Positions 10,308-22,199 of a stretch of 64,000 nt of DNA are shown here, one piece after another. Made by a program: the position numbers and the translations under genes. Source of the DNA: Agriotes lineatus (taxonomy: Eukaryota; Arthropoda; Insecta; Coleoptera; Elateridae); contig CALNHX010002788.1 in assembly GCA_940337035.1 (NCBI GenBank), positions 1 to 64,000 on the forward strand, given 5' to 3'. The notes beneath the pieces are model-generated. The model had not been told where the DNA came from, did not search any database, and was given only the letters and a program-made list of their open reading frames with translations. Numbering within the stretch: the stretch's first letter is position 1; every line of letters begins with the position of its first letter.

Positions 10308-12358
10308 TAGTAGACGCAAAGATACTTCGGACAGAGCGAGCTTTAAAAGTTAAATCGCAAATGAGTTTACTATTGTTAGTCCGCTTAAGTCGTGCCAGGT
10401 ATACGCAAAGGTGGGAATATTTCCAAGGTGGTATTTATTTCGTTTTGTAGTGAAGTTTCTACTTAATTTATATTTAATTATCTAATAATATTGAATGACA
10501 AAATTAATTTTACTAGGTAAATAAACACATTATGCGATTATGCCCTGATTGAGGAATAAATTATTTTTGCTCAAATGACATTCCTAGATAAGAGAAATCG
10601 ACATTTAATGTTTCGTCGCGTCATATTGGCATTAAAGTATGTATTTACAACTACATCCCTTCCAGTAATTAGAATGAAAGATAAATTATATAAATCACTT
10701 GACTTGTCTTTACTTCCCAAATTTAATAATAACGTTGCTGTTATACTTTGACGCACGTTAATTATCATTTAGTATTTGTGTTGTGTTGTATTTTGTGGAA
10801 TATGTGGAGACCATGGGATACTAATGAAATTGAGGATGAAGTTGAAGAAGTCGCTGCTCCATGTGATGAGTTAGAAGAAGTTGATGATGCGGGAGAGAGA
10901 CCAAGCCAGCGATCAATGCATTTTTTATCCGACGATGCGAAACGGCGTTCTGATTATGGGTGTCACAAAATATTAACAAAGCCTAATGAACATGCAATAC
11001 GCGGCGTAGTTTATGACATGTATAAAACTAATGTGGTGCCAACAATTAAAACTATTCATGATACGATCATTGGTGACATGGGTATAAATTGTTCAATGAC
11101 GACATTAAGGACATCGCTAAAAAATATGGGATTTCGCTATAAGAAGATAGATAAAAGACAACAAATAATGGAATCTCCGCGGATTAGAAAATGGCGATGC
11201 GAATACTTACAACAGATAAAAAAGTTTCGGGAAGAACAGAGACCGATATTTTACTTGGATGAAACTTGGTATGACACACATGATGTGGTTCAAAAAGGAT
11301 GGACAGATAATTCTCGGAAATGCCAATTAGACATTCCACCTTCAAGAGGAAAACGTATTATAATTTTACATGTAGGCTCTGAGATGGGATGGGTGAACGA
11401 TGGTCTCCTATTATCTGCGAAAAATATAAGAGACTGTCGATTGGACTACCATGAAGACATGAATTCAGATGTGTTTGAGTCGTGGTTTTCAAATAAGCTG
11501 TTACCAAATTTGCCACCTAATAGTGTGATCGTTATGGACAACGCCAGTTATCACTCAAGGCTTGCTGAAAAAGTGCCAAATAGTAATTCTACTAAAGCAG
11601 AAATTACAGATTTTCTTTACAAGAACAACATGTATTTTCAAGAAACTTACAATAAGAATCAATTACTGGAAGTGTTGTCCATTAAGAAGTTCTCTAAAAA
11701 ATATGTAGTAGACACCATAGCTACAGAACTAGGCCATAGAGTTTTAATATTGCCACCATATCATTGTTGTATGAATCCTATAGAAATGATATGGGCAGAA
11801 TTAAAAACACACATTCGAAAACGTAACCAATGCCCCAAGTTTAGTGAGAAAATGATAGAAATAATTAAAGAAGAAGTTAATAAAATTCATGTAAATAGCT
11901 GGAAAAACTGTGTTCGGCATGTGATTGGCATTGAAGACCAATTTTTTAAATTTATTGATATTCCAGAATTAATTATTAATTTAAGAGACAGCGATAGTGA
12001 CGATTGGCCATGTGATAGAGATAACGAAAATTAATTTATATATTGTACTCATAATTGTTGTTTTTTGTATATATCAATCAATAAACTGTAGTTATTTGTT
12101 GCATATACATATTTTCTATAATTTTTTGTCTTTCTTGATTGTATCTTTTTTTATTAACAATGTTGTTAAATAAAAATAATAAGTTTTTAAACACTAACAA
12201 ACATTGCGTTTCCGTAGCCGCATTTCGATTTTAAGGATATGGATTTGCTTGTGAACTATTACAAAGGGATTGTCGTGTGTACAACATAATCCCACCTGCG
12301 ATGCTCATTAACCTTTAAGTAGTAGCCTGAGGTGTCCGAAATATCTTTGCTCCAACTA
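10308..12358 (+). mobile_element. Intact Tc1/mariner-type transposon, DD82E/Sailor-like
   Basis: Terminal inverted repeats of about 28 bp are visible: the left reads TAGTAGACGCAAAGATACTT and the right, reversed, TAGTTGGAGCAAAGATATTT, both continuing into CGGACA. A TA flanks each end (10,306-10,307 and 12,359-12,360), the target duplication typical of this superfamily. The element is about 2.05 kb and holds one uninterrupted transposase gene. With TIRs, target duplication and open frame all present, it is the best candidate for a recently active element in the window. Confidence 0.85.
10802..12034 (+). CDS. Tc1/mariner-like DDE transposase (410 aa)
   Basis: This is a single uninterrupted frame. 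I place the start at the first ATG (MWRPWDTNE); the frame is open further upstream but has no earlier ATG. An acidic N-terminal stretch is followed by a helix-turn-helix-like region (VVPTIKTIHDTIIGDMG and NCSMTTLRTSLKNMGFRYK). The IS630/Tc1 catalytic core has YLDETW (first Asp at 11,258), VIVMDNASYHS (second Asp at 11,537) and MNPIEMIWAELK (Glu at 11,783). The second Asp and the Glu are separated by 81 residues, far more than the 34-41 of classical Tc1/mariner members. This matches the recently described DD82E (Sailor) group within one residue. The protein would cut and paste its own element by binding the terminal repeats. Assignment to the superfamily is firm; the subgroup rests on spacing alone. 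Confidence 0.9.
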   Translation: MWRPWDTNEIEDEVEEVAAPCDELEEVDDAGERPSQRSMHFLSDDAKRRSDYGCHKILTKPNEHAIRGVVYDMYKTNVVPTIKTIHDTIIGDMGINCSMTTLRTSLKNMGFRYKKIDKRQQIMESPRIRKWRCEYLQQIKKFREEQRPIFYLDETWYDTHDVVQKGWTDNSRKCQLDIPPSRGKRIIILHVGSEMGWVNDGLLLSAKNIRDCRLDYHEDMNSDVFESWFSNKLLPNLPPNSVIVMDNASYHSRLAEKVPNSNSTKAEITDFLYKNNMYFQETYNKNQLLEVLSIKKFSKKYVVDTIATELGHRVLILPPYHCCMNPIEMIWAELKTHIRKRNQCPKFSEKMIEIIKEEVNKIHVNSWKNCVRHVIGIEDQFFKFIDIPELIINLRDSDSDDWPCDRDNEN

Positions 12359-12360
12359 TA

Positions 12361-14173
12361 AATGCGACGGGGAGCGAGCGCCCGGAACACGTAAAATATC
12401 CTGGTTGCGAAATTTAGGTTAACGAACCAATTTCACGTAGTACATACATAGATCAAACACAACAATAGCTCAAAATTATCACCGATGTCCACAAAGGAAT
12501 TGCAGAAAGGAAATCTACCTGCATTGATGCGCTAGTTCAATCGAATTATAGATATTAACGATACAAGTTTGATTATGAGCATCTTAACGACACGAGTTTG
12601 ATTGCCAAAAACGAGGCGGTGAGCCGAGTTTTGCTGCAATCAAACGAGTCTCATTAAGTGCCATAAGCAAACGTGTATTGTTCGATATTTTATCTTCATC
12701 AATACATTCTGGTTCAATATATTTCTTTATACAAAAAGAGTGCAGCAATGAAGCCCTTAACGATACTAAATTTAATTTGGTTGAGAGTCTATAACAACAA
12801 TAATGAAGATAAAAGCTTTAAAATTCAATAAATATAAATTGCTTTTCTTATAAATCAAATCATGCATTTTGTAGTACCTATATTACGATGTGTGCCAAAA
12901 CTATGGAAGCTGTTTAAAAATTTCGAATTCAACGTTTCTTACTGGATTATTTTGGTTATTAAATTTTGATTGCAGCTGTTTTCATAGTGTTCATTTATTA
13001 ATTAGAAGAATTTATCAGCTAAAAAGGTATGTATTGTTTTACTTTACTAAAAAAAATATGTAAAATTTTAGTTGTCAGATTTATTATTTAACAGAGAAAA
13101 TTTTTTGGCTTCTTCAGACATGAAGAATCAGAAATTTTTCAAAAATGTAAAAGACACGTGTTCCGTTGTTATTTGATAAAAATATTGTTTTATACTTGTG
13201 CATACACCCTATTTCAATTTGACATTGTTTTATTCATTGTTTTGGTTCCTTGATTGGTGGTTATCATCAGGTTCAACCATTAAAAGGATGTCCTGTCTGT
13301 ATTTCTCGTTTTTTCCGTGATTCTTATCTCTTGAGTCAATAATGGTTTTATTTTTAAACCTCCTTTTTTGTTATGTTCGGAGAACATGTTTAAATTATTA
13401 TTTTTAAGGTGTTTATTTGTTATCCCTTTAAATAAAGTATCTTAAAAGAAGCTAAGATTGTTTGTTTATGTTTTAAATCGCATATAATAGAATAAACGGT
13501 AGAATTGAGCGATATGAAATAAGATATTAGAAGAAAGCTGATTAGAAAGAGTTTAAAAAAACAGAGATATACAGAGTGTTCCGTTAAAAAAATCCAAATT
13601 ACTAAATTTGTAAATTTTTGTATAGCATCAATACTCATCGGCACTACGAGTATTTCTCACTATTCAATTCTTTCCTGTTACTTAGAGCAGCCGCCTGAAA
13701 TTAAGTATTTTTTAAATTAAATCGCTAGTATCTCCAAAACCGTTAACTTTAGACCCATACAACTTTATATTATACCTAACTACAGGGCATTCTATTAAAA
13801 AAAAGAGTAAGTTTGGTTCGCCACACCTTTGTGAGCCGCCATGTACAATAACATTTTCCTAATGTGCACGATTTTACTACTTTTATATAAGCGCATTTTA
13901 TGTAACTCTCATATTTTTAAAAATATCTTCCACCCCGCATCGTTGCCAGACCCTGTATATACATATATAAGGTATAACTGAAATACTTGACCATATTTTA
14001 ATCGTAAAAGTATATTCAACTGAAAATCGTACGACACTCATTAATGACCAATAGAAAAATTAGTTCACGAGCAGTAACCAAGACAACAAGAAAATTTCTT
14101 GGAAATTTTTTGTAGGTAGATATTACTTCTTTTTAGGGTTTGTGTCGTTACGATTTTCTTACCGAATCTGCAT
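12361..14173. other. Gene-free stretch with one foldback
   Basis: I see no gene here. A foldback lies at 12,541-12,700 (listed separately). The rest is AT-rich sequence with short phrases typical of degraded MITE ends, such as TACAGGGCATTCTATTAAAA near 13,783 and CAGACCCTGTATATAC near 13,950. No boundaries could be set for these. Confidence 0.3.
12541..12700. repeat. Foldback with apex GAGGCGGTGAGCCGAG
   Basis: The left arm (12,546-12,604) and right arm (12,637-12,694) pair imperfectly over about 55 bp; both include (A)AGTTTGATTATG/CATAAGCAAACG and CGAGTTTGATTG/CAATCAAACGAG. The apex carries a GGC/GCC mini-stem. It belongs in style with the variable-arm foldbacks but lacks the AATAGTATAT tips. 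Confidence 0.6.
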
Positions 14174-14312
14174 TCGAGCATTAATTCATATCCGGAAATT
14201 ATTTTTCGTGCATTCCAACAACGTTCTAATTTGCCCTCGCGTCCCGCTCAGGCAAATTAATACGACGTTGTTGGAACTCACTCAAAAAATTTCCGGAAAG
14301 AATTAATGCTCT
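14174..14312. repeat. Long palindromic foldback (~60-bp arms)
   Basis: The arm at 14,175-14,234 is the inverted copy of 14,251-14,311. Both contain GAGCATTAATTC, TCCGGAAA and CCAACAACG, and the loop is CTCGCGTCCCGCTCA. The arm sequence is unrelated to other foldbacks in the window. Confidence 0.75.
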
Positions 14313-15150
14313 TATGAGATTATATGTGAAAATTAGCAGATCTTTTGTACCAATGGAAGTCTTATTTATGATTCTTTTTTAGTTTTATATGGCTGTAAAG
14401 GATTAAAATTAGCAACCCATAATGTACTTTATTTTTTGTACAAAAGCTATTGGTTTTACGAAAAAACTAAAAAGAGCTAAACAGTTTTTTAAGTAAAACT
14501 GTTTTTCCACTGCATTTTTAACCAAATTGTTGTCCGTTAAGAAATTCGAATAGAAACATTTATTATTTTATTAAAATTAGCTAATACGTAAAAATTAAAA
14601 ACCATTTCATAAATAAGCTTTCTATTGGTTGAAGAGATTTACCAATTTTAATTTGAATATTCTTTCCCAATTTACAGTAAAATTACAAAAACCTAATTTT
14701 AAACCCTCTTATATGAACTGTTTTGGTCAATTTGTTATACCCTGTATCGTATTTGGTAACCATTCATAGAAAGGAACAAAAACATTGTTTTTATTTGCTT
14801 GCTTTTTGTCTTCTATAAACATCCTGTATTTCCGATTGAAGAAAACCTTTGTTTTTACTCGAGAAAAATCTCAGGGTTTGTATAAATTGAAATCTGTTCA
14901 CCCTACCTGTGGCAGTGGCTGCACGTTACATCCACGTACAGGGATTTCTTATTTAGATTTTTGATCTGTTACTACTGACTATGAAATGTTGATGTTGGGT
15001 TCTATCTCCAGCTTTATTCTTGATTATTTTTGCGCAGATGCTTATTTCTATAGATACTTCGTTGTAGATTGATGTTAAACTATGTCGAGTTTAATAGAAA
15101 TCGGACAAGTACTGGCATACTTTTATTAAACTAAGAAAATTAGATGTGAC
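14313..15150. other. Gene-free AT-rich stretch
   Basis: No gene, RNA or clear repeat boundary was found. Several phrases resemble degraded foldback arms, but they could not be paired convincingly. Confidence 0.25.
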
Positions 15151-15159
15151 TAGCAACCC

Positions 15160-15565
15160 AGTGAGACAAATGTCTCATTTAAAAAAACAAAAAAGACCGT
15201 TTTTCAAATAGAACGCGTATTAAATAAAAACTGTACCCAGACCTGGAAGGTGTCAAAGTGGTACACCGCATCGGAACATTCTGGAAGCTGTCAAAGTGGT
15301 TGTCTAATCGATCGAGGTTTTAAGGCGCAGAGGGTCGCAGCTCCGTTTGGCTGCTGAAACAGCGTACTGACACTTCCGGTTTTCGAATAATCACGTGATT
15401 TCTCGAAAACCGGAAGTGTCCCGTGACTGAAATTCGGTTCCTGACCTGACATGACCATTCCAAACATATAACTTTAATAACTTTTTTCTATCTCTTACGG
15501 TTTGGCTGCTGAAACAGCGTCCCGGACAGACAAAACAGCGTCCCGGACAGACAAGTCTATTAGAT
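15160..15565 (+). repeat. Dispersed foldback repeat F, copy 1, with short tandem tail
   Basis: It shares most of its sequence, inverted, with 45,917-46,310. It holds a near-perfect palindrome (15,370-15,420) with arms CACTTCCGGTTTTCGA and CGAAAACCGGAAGTG. It ends in two tandem units of about 18-21 bp (AACAGCGTCCCGGACAGAC); copy 2 has four. Internal blocks are in a different order in the two copies: AAAAGACCGTTTTTCAAATA lies at the left edge here but in the middle of copy 2. Confidence 0.7.
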
Positions 15566-16185
15566 AAAGGATTTTTTTAGACAATTTAGGGATGCATTTA
15601 TACTAACTGAAGACGTTAGTGCATCTTTCGCGGACAAATAAAAAAACGCAAATAAGTTTTCCGGGAGTCACGAAATTGTCACTAATGGTCTGATGCCAGC
15701 CTGACTATTAATGATATCATTTAGGAAATTCGACAAATTGTTAACCTTCGATTGACTGGTAGAAAGCATTCCCAATGAAGTGCACATTTATAGAGAAACC
15801 CAAAAAAGTAGTAAAAAGTTTGAACATGCAAAAAGTATGTGCAAAAACGGTGCGAAAGCTGTCCGCTGACAAACAAGAAGAACAAATAATGGGAACTGGT
15901 CAAGACCTTTAAAAGAGAAATAATTATATCCTCAATTTGTGTTATTAGTGATGGTGACGAATCAAGTGTGCCAATGCGATCTTCAATAGAAACGTTAAGA
16001 GTGTTCGCTGGAAGACTCCACGTCCTCAACGTAGAAAAAATCAAACAAAGTAAAAAGTACTACGATACTGATCTTGTATTTCGACCGCAAGAGATTTTTT
16101 TTACTTCCAGTTTGTACCTTCAGGCGAAAGTGCTCTAAAAAAGCTCTATGAGACAGCCGGAGAAGACAAACGTCTTTTATTATGA
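15566..16185. other. Region left of the DUF4789 copy 1 block
   Basis: No gene was recognised. Homology between the two duplicated DUF4789 loci stops near 16,190. The last exon seen in copy 2 has no counterpart here, so copy 1 may be truncated or its last exon may be displaced. Confidence 0.3.
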
Positions 16186-16199
16186 TGTTTATTAATTCT

Positions 16200-16470
16200 C
16201 AAGGCCTGTTTAACCAACAAACAAATTACCACTGTCCACTTACCATATCTTGAATCTTCTGACATTTTTCTTTTTCCAAATACATACCTATACACTCATA
16301 TTTTGACAAACATGAGACCATTGTGAACAATATAAGACAGACGACAGGTGTTAAAGGCGACCAGAGAAAATTACACGTAGTTCTATAATTGTTTTCCAGC
16401 ATGAAAGAAATTGTAGAACTCGAGTATATCATTACAAGAGGAGTATTTTCAAGGTTATCATTTGTCATAT
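16200..16470 (-). other. Duplicated intronic block of the DUF4789 loci (block A)
   Basis: This block is conserved with 35,960-36,180, including CATGCTGGAAAACAATT and a donor-like ATATGGTAAGTGG. It looks exon-like, but the exon 3 to last-exon junction in copy 2 is in phase without it, and using it would bring a stop. I therefore treat it as intron sequence preserved since the duplication. Confidence 0.5.
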
Positions 16471-16498
16471 GTCATATTCCGTACTATGGTATACTTAC

Positions 16499-16967
16499 TG
16501 AACAAATCCATTCGTTTTACAAGGATTATCTACGCATTCTGGAATCACCTTAGTTTTGGGCAAGATTAAGTACTTATTTTCATCACAAGGCTCCTGTCCG
16601 TAGGCTTTAAAACAGCCTTTCGCAGGAGGATAGTAAATATAGCCTGAAACGATTTTTAATAGAAATTGCCTAACTTCATTGTAACTACATTTACCAGGGC
16701 CACAGTCGCAAACCCAGTCATGTTTTTGATCTCCAGGATAAAGTAGTTGGTTAGGAGGGCATCGACCAGGTATGTTTAATGGAAGTCTGTTGTCCTGTGA
16801 CAAAATCAAAATTAATTATTTGATTATTTATAGTTTTGATTTGAACTTACTGATAATCGTGGCGGTTGTTTACCTGGGCCTTCGTTGGTTTCAACTCCTG
16901 GAAATGCGATTTCTTGGGCATTGCTTATTGCCATTAATGTGACTACTAGAATTAATCTGACCACCAT
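16499..16967 (-). CDS. Secreted cysteine-rich protein, DUF4789 type, copy 1 (three exons seen, 3' end missing)
   Basis: Exon 1 (16,967-16,851) starts at ATG and encodes a signal peptide (MVVRLILVVTLMAISNAQ) and a short mature stretch, ending at a GTAAGT donor. Exon 2 (16,794-16,695) follows a TTTGTCACAG acceptor and encodes RCPPNQLLYPGD and WVCDC. A 51-nt mini-intron (16,694-16,644; GTAAAT...TTTCAG) is a multiple of three with no in-frame stop, so unspliced RNA would still be readable. Exon 3 (16,643-16,499) encodes GYIYYPPAKGCFKAYGQ, PCDENKYLILP and IPECVDNPC and ends at GTAAGTAT. The CPPxxLLYPGD, YYPP and IPxCxxNPC pattern is that of insect DUF4789 proteins, which are secreted and of unknown biochemical role. 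The expected final exon (CxELGxxGPC region) was not found, so the copy may be incomplete. Confidence 0.8.
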
Positions 16968-16984
16968 TTTAACTGTGTTTAGTA

Positions 16985-18056
16985 CTGAAAAAGAGAATAA
17001 TTTAAAATTACCAGTTGCCTGCCCTCTTCGGTGTTTTAGTGAATTTTGTTATTGCTATGTCGCAATGGTCATGTCTCGCATTTAAACATTTCTTCTTTAA
17101 CTGTAGCCGAAAAATCACTACTTAATTCATAATTGATTTAATTTCTTAAAGTAACATAATAACCTTTTCTCTGGAGAAAACACTAATGGGATGGTTGTCA
17201 TTTAATTTTGTGCTCTTCCAACTTCTCGTTTATGAAGTGCCAAAATAAGATTAATGAATATGCACAGTTTAATATCAATTTTAAAAAAAATGCCAGAAAG
17301 AGTGGAGTGGAATATTGAATAAATACAATTATTGCTTTTTTTAACTTGGGAAGGTTATCGAGGTGTGTCAAGCGGTGTAAATAAAACGTAGACATTATAC
17401 AAATTGAAATTATAGTTTGAGCATGTACTACATTTCAATCATAATTTTTACATTAAAAGTGAGGACAGGTATGTGGCGTGTATTAATAAATAATTCAGGA
17501 AACGTGTTTGTCAAAAAATATAGAAAGCTGGCCTTGACCAGCTCTTAATCATGTCTGATTTTAGGAGTTGCTGGTATTACAGAACGATCAAAAATAAAAC
17601 TCATCGCGGGAGCACATGAAAAATACTGTCTACACTGCACTTTATAGAGCTAAGTAAATTTGAAGTACAATTAACTGAAGCATTAGTTCATGTGACTTTA
17701 ATACGGTCTAATAAGCTACGTAAATATGCAAAAATACGTAATTTAAACTAAATGTATACATTAAATTGATAGTTAACATTAAAAGAACAATAGGATAAGT
17801 TAAACAAGATGTTGAAAATGAATTTTGAACTTTTGATAATTTTACGTCAACAAAAAGCATCCTCAGATTAGGCAAGTTTTATTGTTTTCAATGGTCCCGC
17901 GATCAAGTTTATTTTTGATCGCCTTGTACTTTGATCGATATAATATCGGAGACATGCAGTTTTAGGAAAATGGCAGTTTGTCAGCAGTAGTAAAATACTA
18001 TGTTTACTAGTCAAGGTAGTTTTTTCTTAATCATTATACATTTTAAGGGCATATTT
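16985..18056. other. Upstream region of DUF4789 copy 1
   Basis: No gene was seen. Part of it (TATAGTTTGAGCATGTACTA near 17,412) matches the equivalent upstream region of copy 2 near 37,700, which supports a duplication wider than the gene. Confidence 0.35.
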
Positions 18057-19483
18057 TAGATATACAGAATGATTTTAATAGTTGTACAAGTATTTTAACT
18101 GGTAAAAGAGGACAGTAAAATATAATTAACCCAATAATGTCTTATATAAGAACTTAAGGTTTTTGAAAGCATCAGCTAAAGTTTTTCTAAAGAAGGTTGA
18201 GAGCCACAGATACGTTTGAATAAATGTAATAATTAAAAACCATCTAAGCTTGTTTTTATTAATGTTTATATTAGCGTCATGTTAACGTCATCTTGTTGAA
18301 AAATGCCATAAAATTTATTTGCCAATGCGCTGAAATTACTAACCATATTAGACTTCTCAGTATTGATAAATATAATTTTTCCGTTGATTGTTTATTTACG
18401 AGTTAAATTAATGTATAAAAAATCGTTCATTAATGACCCCTATTAATAAACGATTTTCTAATCAATGATGACAGGAAAACAACAATTACATGAAATACAC
18501 GAAAATGAGAATAGATGTCAAAACTATGAATGTCAAACGTATAAAACGTATAACATCTATTCTCAGTGATAATGGCCATAGACGATGTTACCGTGACCCC
18601 GCCAGAAGGTGTAGACAGTGTAAATATTTATCTTTTAAGTTTAGTCCCAGAAAAAGCAGGAATATTACGAGAAAACTTGTTTTATTGCGCAAAGAGAGGC
18701 AGGTAACATGTTGTTCGAAATCGATATTATTTTGTCAATGAATGATTTTCTGTCAAAGATGCCATGGAATAACAATTAATTTATTTATTTTGGTACTCAG
18801 ACAACAGCCGTTATGCCAATTATAGGCGTCGCTGTACATTTTATGGGGACTTCCAACCCCACTAATGACTGTCATGATGTTATTATAACATCCAGGACCA
18901 ACTATTTACGTGACAGCAGTATCACGAGGCGCCGAGAGAAGCAGCCATGGAACTCCCATCCAAATTCTGACCTGAAAAGCGTTGCTTAACTCTGCTGATC
19001 GAACGTGAACGCTTGTTCAAGCTACACCACCCGGGACCTTTGTCCAAGTAATATTTAGAATTGGAGTAATCGACTAAAAAAAGTTTTTTTTTCTATTTAC
19101 TGAGATACGATCAACCGAAAAATATTGTAAGCAGTTCTTGCGTTAATTGGCGATTAATAACCACAACAAATATTAACGCGCTAAAATGTCTCGATTATAG
19201 CTCATATTAACACACTTATTGGTTAAATAACAATTATGTTATTTTTCAAAAATATGACGTTAACATGACATTAACACAAACATTAATAAAAAGCAGCCTT
19301 CTTTGATTTTCATTTATTGCATTTATTCTCACTTATCAGTCGCTCAACTTTTTTAGAAAAACTTTCCCTGCCTTTTTTTCGAAAACTAAAAAGTTTTTGT
19401 ATAAGACACGGTCATGTTATTTTACTGTCGTTTTTAACCACTTAAAATATTTATACATATATAAAATTCACCCTGTATTGTAT
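18057..19483. mobile_element. Long-TIR foldback element (~235-bp arms)
   Basis: The left arm 18,057-18,291 and right arm 19,252-19,483 are inverted copies at roughly 75% identity, sharing ATGTTAACGTCAT, TTTATTAATGTTT and GTTTTTCTAAA. The outer tips (ATACAGAATGATTTTA and, reversed, ATACAGGGTGAATTTTA) resemble the TACAGGGTG tips of mariner-type MITEs. Another dispersed repeat (18,781-19,060) lies within it. No coding capacity was recognised. Confidence 0.65.
18781..19060 (-). repeat. Dispersed repeat inside the foldback
   Basis: Its left part, reversed, matches 52,155-52,206 (GACGCCTATAATTGGC and AACGGCTGTTG). It is GC-richer than its surroundings. No tRNA-like boxes were recognised, so its class is unknown. 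Confidence 0.5.
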
Positions 19484-19507
19484 TGCATTACATAGATTAT
19501 ACACAAT

Positions 19508-19593
19508 AATAGTATATTATGTTATTAGGAGTAAAAGTGATACTTTGTGTGGCGAGACCGGAACTTTTACTCCGAATAGCATAATATGCTATT
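19508..19593. repeat. Variable-arm foldback (AATAGTATAT tips)
   Basis: The tips AATAGTATATTATG and, reversed, AATAGCATATTATG pair. The inner arm is GGAGTAAAAGT / ACTTTTACTCC around a GTGTGGCGAGACC apex. It is the shortest complete member of the tip-sharing set. Confidence 0.75.
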
Positions 19594-22199
19594 TTATTTT
19601 CAAACGCCCGAACTAATATAAATAAATATATATTTCAAAAATTAGGATTATTAAGAATTGACGTCGTAAAAGTAATCACTTTTATGCCTAGGAATAAAAG
19701 TAATGCATTTATCAAATCACATAAGTTGTCACTTTCATGACGTTTAAAAATAAATTATTTTACAATTTACTGATGGCTACGATTTTTGGTTTGTCGACAT
19801 GAAATAACAAAAGTGTCCACAGTAGAGTGTAATTATATATTACATTTTCGAAAGCAGAGCATGCAATTTGAGTTGACAAATGAGAAATAAAAGAAATATA
19901 TTCTATCATATCATAAGTATGAATAAACAATAATTACTTGTCATTTATTATTCTTAGATAGAAACATATATTTTTAGTATATTGGGGTATTATTAATAAT
20001 GAAAGATAAATTTAGTCTATATTAAACAAATATTATACAAAGTCATAAATACATTTAATGTATTTTAAATTGTCGTGATAGACTAGTGTAGGAGTTCACG
20101 TTTTTCTCAATGGCACAGATTGTATTTTTTCGTATCATCGACTATGACCTTACCTTGTCTCTAATTTTTGAAATCTTGTCAATACTTTAGAAGTTATGAG
20201 CTTTTTGATAAAAAGTGGCACTTACAGGCGTATCTTAAATAAGTTATAGCAGCTTTGTTTTTTAAGAATTTAGAAAAAGGACGCTATATCCTGTTAACCA
20301 AGGATCTCTTAATGTGTGCTAACGCAAGCAATCATTTATTATAATACTGGGTGAATTTTAGAATTTTTCAATTTTTGAGAATTTCACAAATTGAAAATTT
20401 CTTATGTATTACACCGTTCGACTGATTTTTTATTTTCCTCAATTTCTATTAAGCATGTCCTATAGCAAAAGTGAGTAGTTCTGAAGATAATTTGCTATTT
20501 CTCCAAAATTACCTTTATTTTCTCAAATAAAAATCTTTAGTGTGCCATGGAAACAACATTTTAGAACGCCGTCGCTACTATTATGTGTCAAAAGCGTTTT
20601 TAGCAGTAGCATTCGTTTAGCCGTATAACATTTTGTCGTATAAACGCTTCCTCATTTGGAGCGGTCATCATATAAACGCATCTCAATTGGCCGCTCGCAT
20701 ATCACTCCGATAGCGGTTATCTACTATACCGGTAAGCATTCGCTGGGTTTTCTGACAACGTTCTTGCAATTTTTTATGCGTTTAAATCCTTATCTCAGAG
20801 TGCAGAACCGTTTCTTTTCCATTGCCATCAGCGATAACAAGCCACATGTTGCAGCTCGATTCTTACTTTTCGGTTGGTGCTTCAAACCGGACAACTCGTT
20901 TTGTAATATTACTCCGGCCACCAATTTGGGCCTGTGAGGAGGAGTTAATTTTGGACCTTTTGCTTGCGTCAAGATTGACGGATTTCCAACAATTTCGAGT
21001 TGCCATCCCTCCATTTTGTACATTTTTAAAGCTCAGAAATCGGGCTTTACATATTAGTGTCACGTACCAGCTTTACGTACTAGATTCACGTACCAATGTA
21101 TGTACCAGGTTCACGAACCCACTAAATGAATGCTATTGTCCAGGTAGTTGACCCTCATTTGATCTAGTTGCGACAGGCGTTGTATTCACCTGGAGTACCC
21201 AGTGCTTCGCTTCTGAGAGCTGCATAGACATTCTGGAGGCATGTAATTATGTGCTCTCGTTAAGCACGTAAATGTACGAACTAATTAATTGCAACATTTT
21301 TCCTTCGGAGATTTATCATACATTTTCATCGTTACATTTGGCTAAAATTTTGAGACCTTCGTGCTGTACCATTTTGGGCAACGGTTTTGGTTGAACCTCT
21401 AAAAGATTCACGCAAATTAGCTAATGACACTCATCGTGCAAGTATCAGTTTTAAGAACTTTGTTTAATTAGAATAAGACTGCTTGTAGGTTATGATTATT
21501 TATTTAACCTTCAATTGATTATTATTTGTGCCATTTCGTAGCATAATGTGTTGTTTGTGGTGCCCCTGATTTGCTTAATTAGTGCTTTTAGGTCCTACTG
21601 TACTGGCTATTTTATGCAATGATTTCGTTACTGCAACCTTTTGTATTGTACATATTGTTAGGGTTGTCTGCTGCGATATATGAGTTTATAAGTCCTCCGA
21701 ACTATCTGACTATATTGGTTGTAATTAAAGATTTGTTGGCGCTCATAATATTTATTGGTATCATCTTGTAAAGAACCGCACTCTGTCTGCACTGAGCTTA
21801 GTTGACGGGCCGTCAAGTATACTCTAGTAGTCTTGCGATATTTGAAGAGTTTGGCAATTCAGGGAAAAGAAGCTAACACTACGTTTATTATTGAACTCCC
21901 AAAATAATTGACTCGTACAAGTGTTCTTTTTTGCGTCAAGAACTTTTCGAGTCAAGTTTATATCTCAGTCTTTGTAGTCGTTTCTCTTATAATTTTCAAA
22001 CTGAATTTTGCAAGAGTAGGTATGATTAAAATGGTTTACACTTTGAAAGAAGCTGTTAAAATTTGCGCATTAACTACGAGAATTTATCATGAGCATTAAC
22101 CGGACTTAAGGCAGCCAAATACTATTTCAGAAATTTGGGCGTACTGGTAAAGTGAAGTACTCAAAGAAAACCATTTTGAATAGACCCAACCGCTACTGA

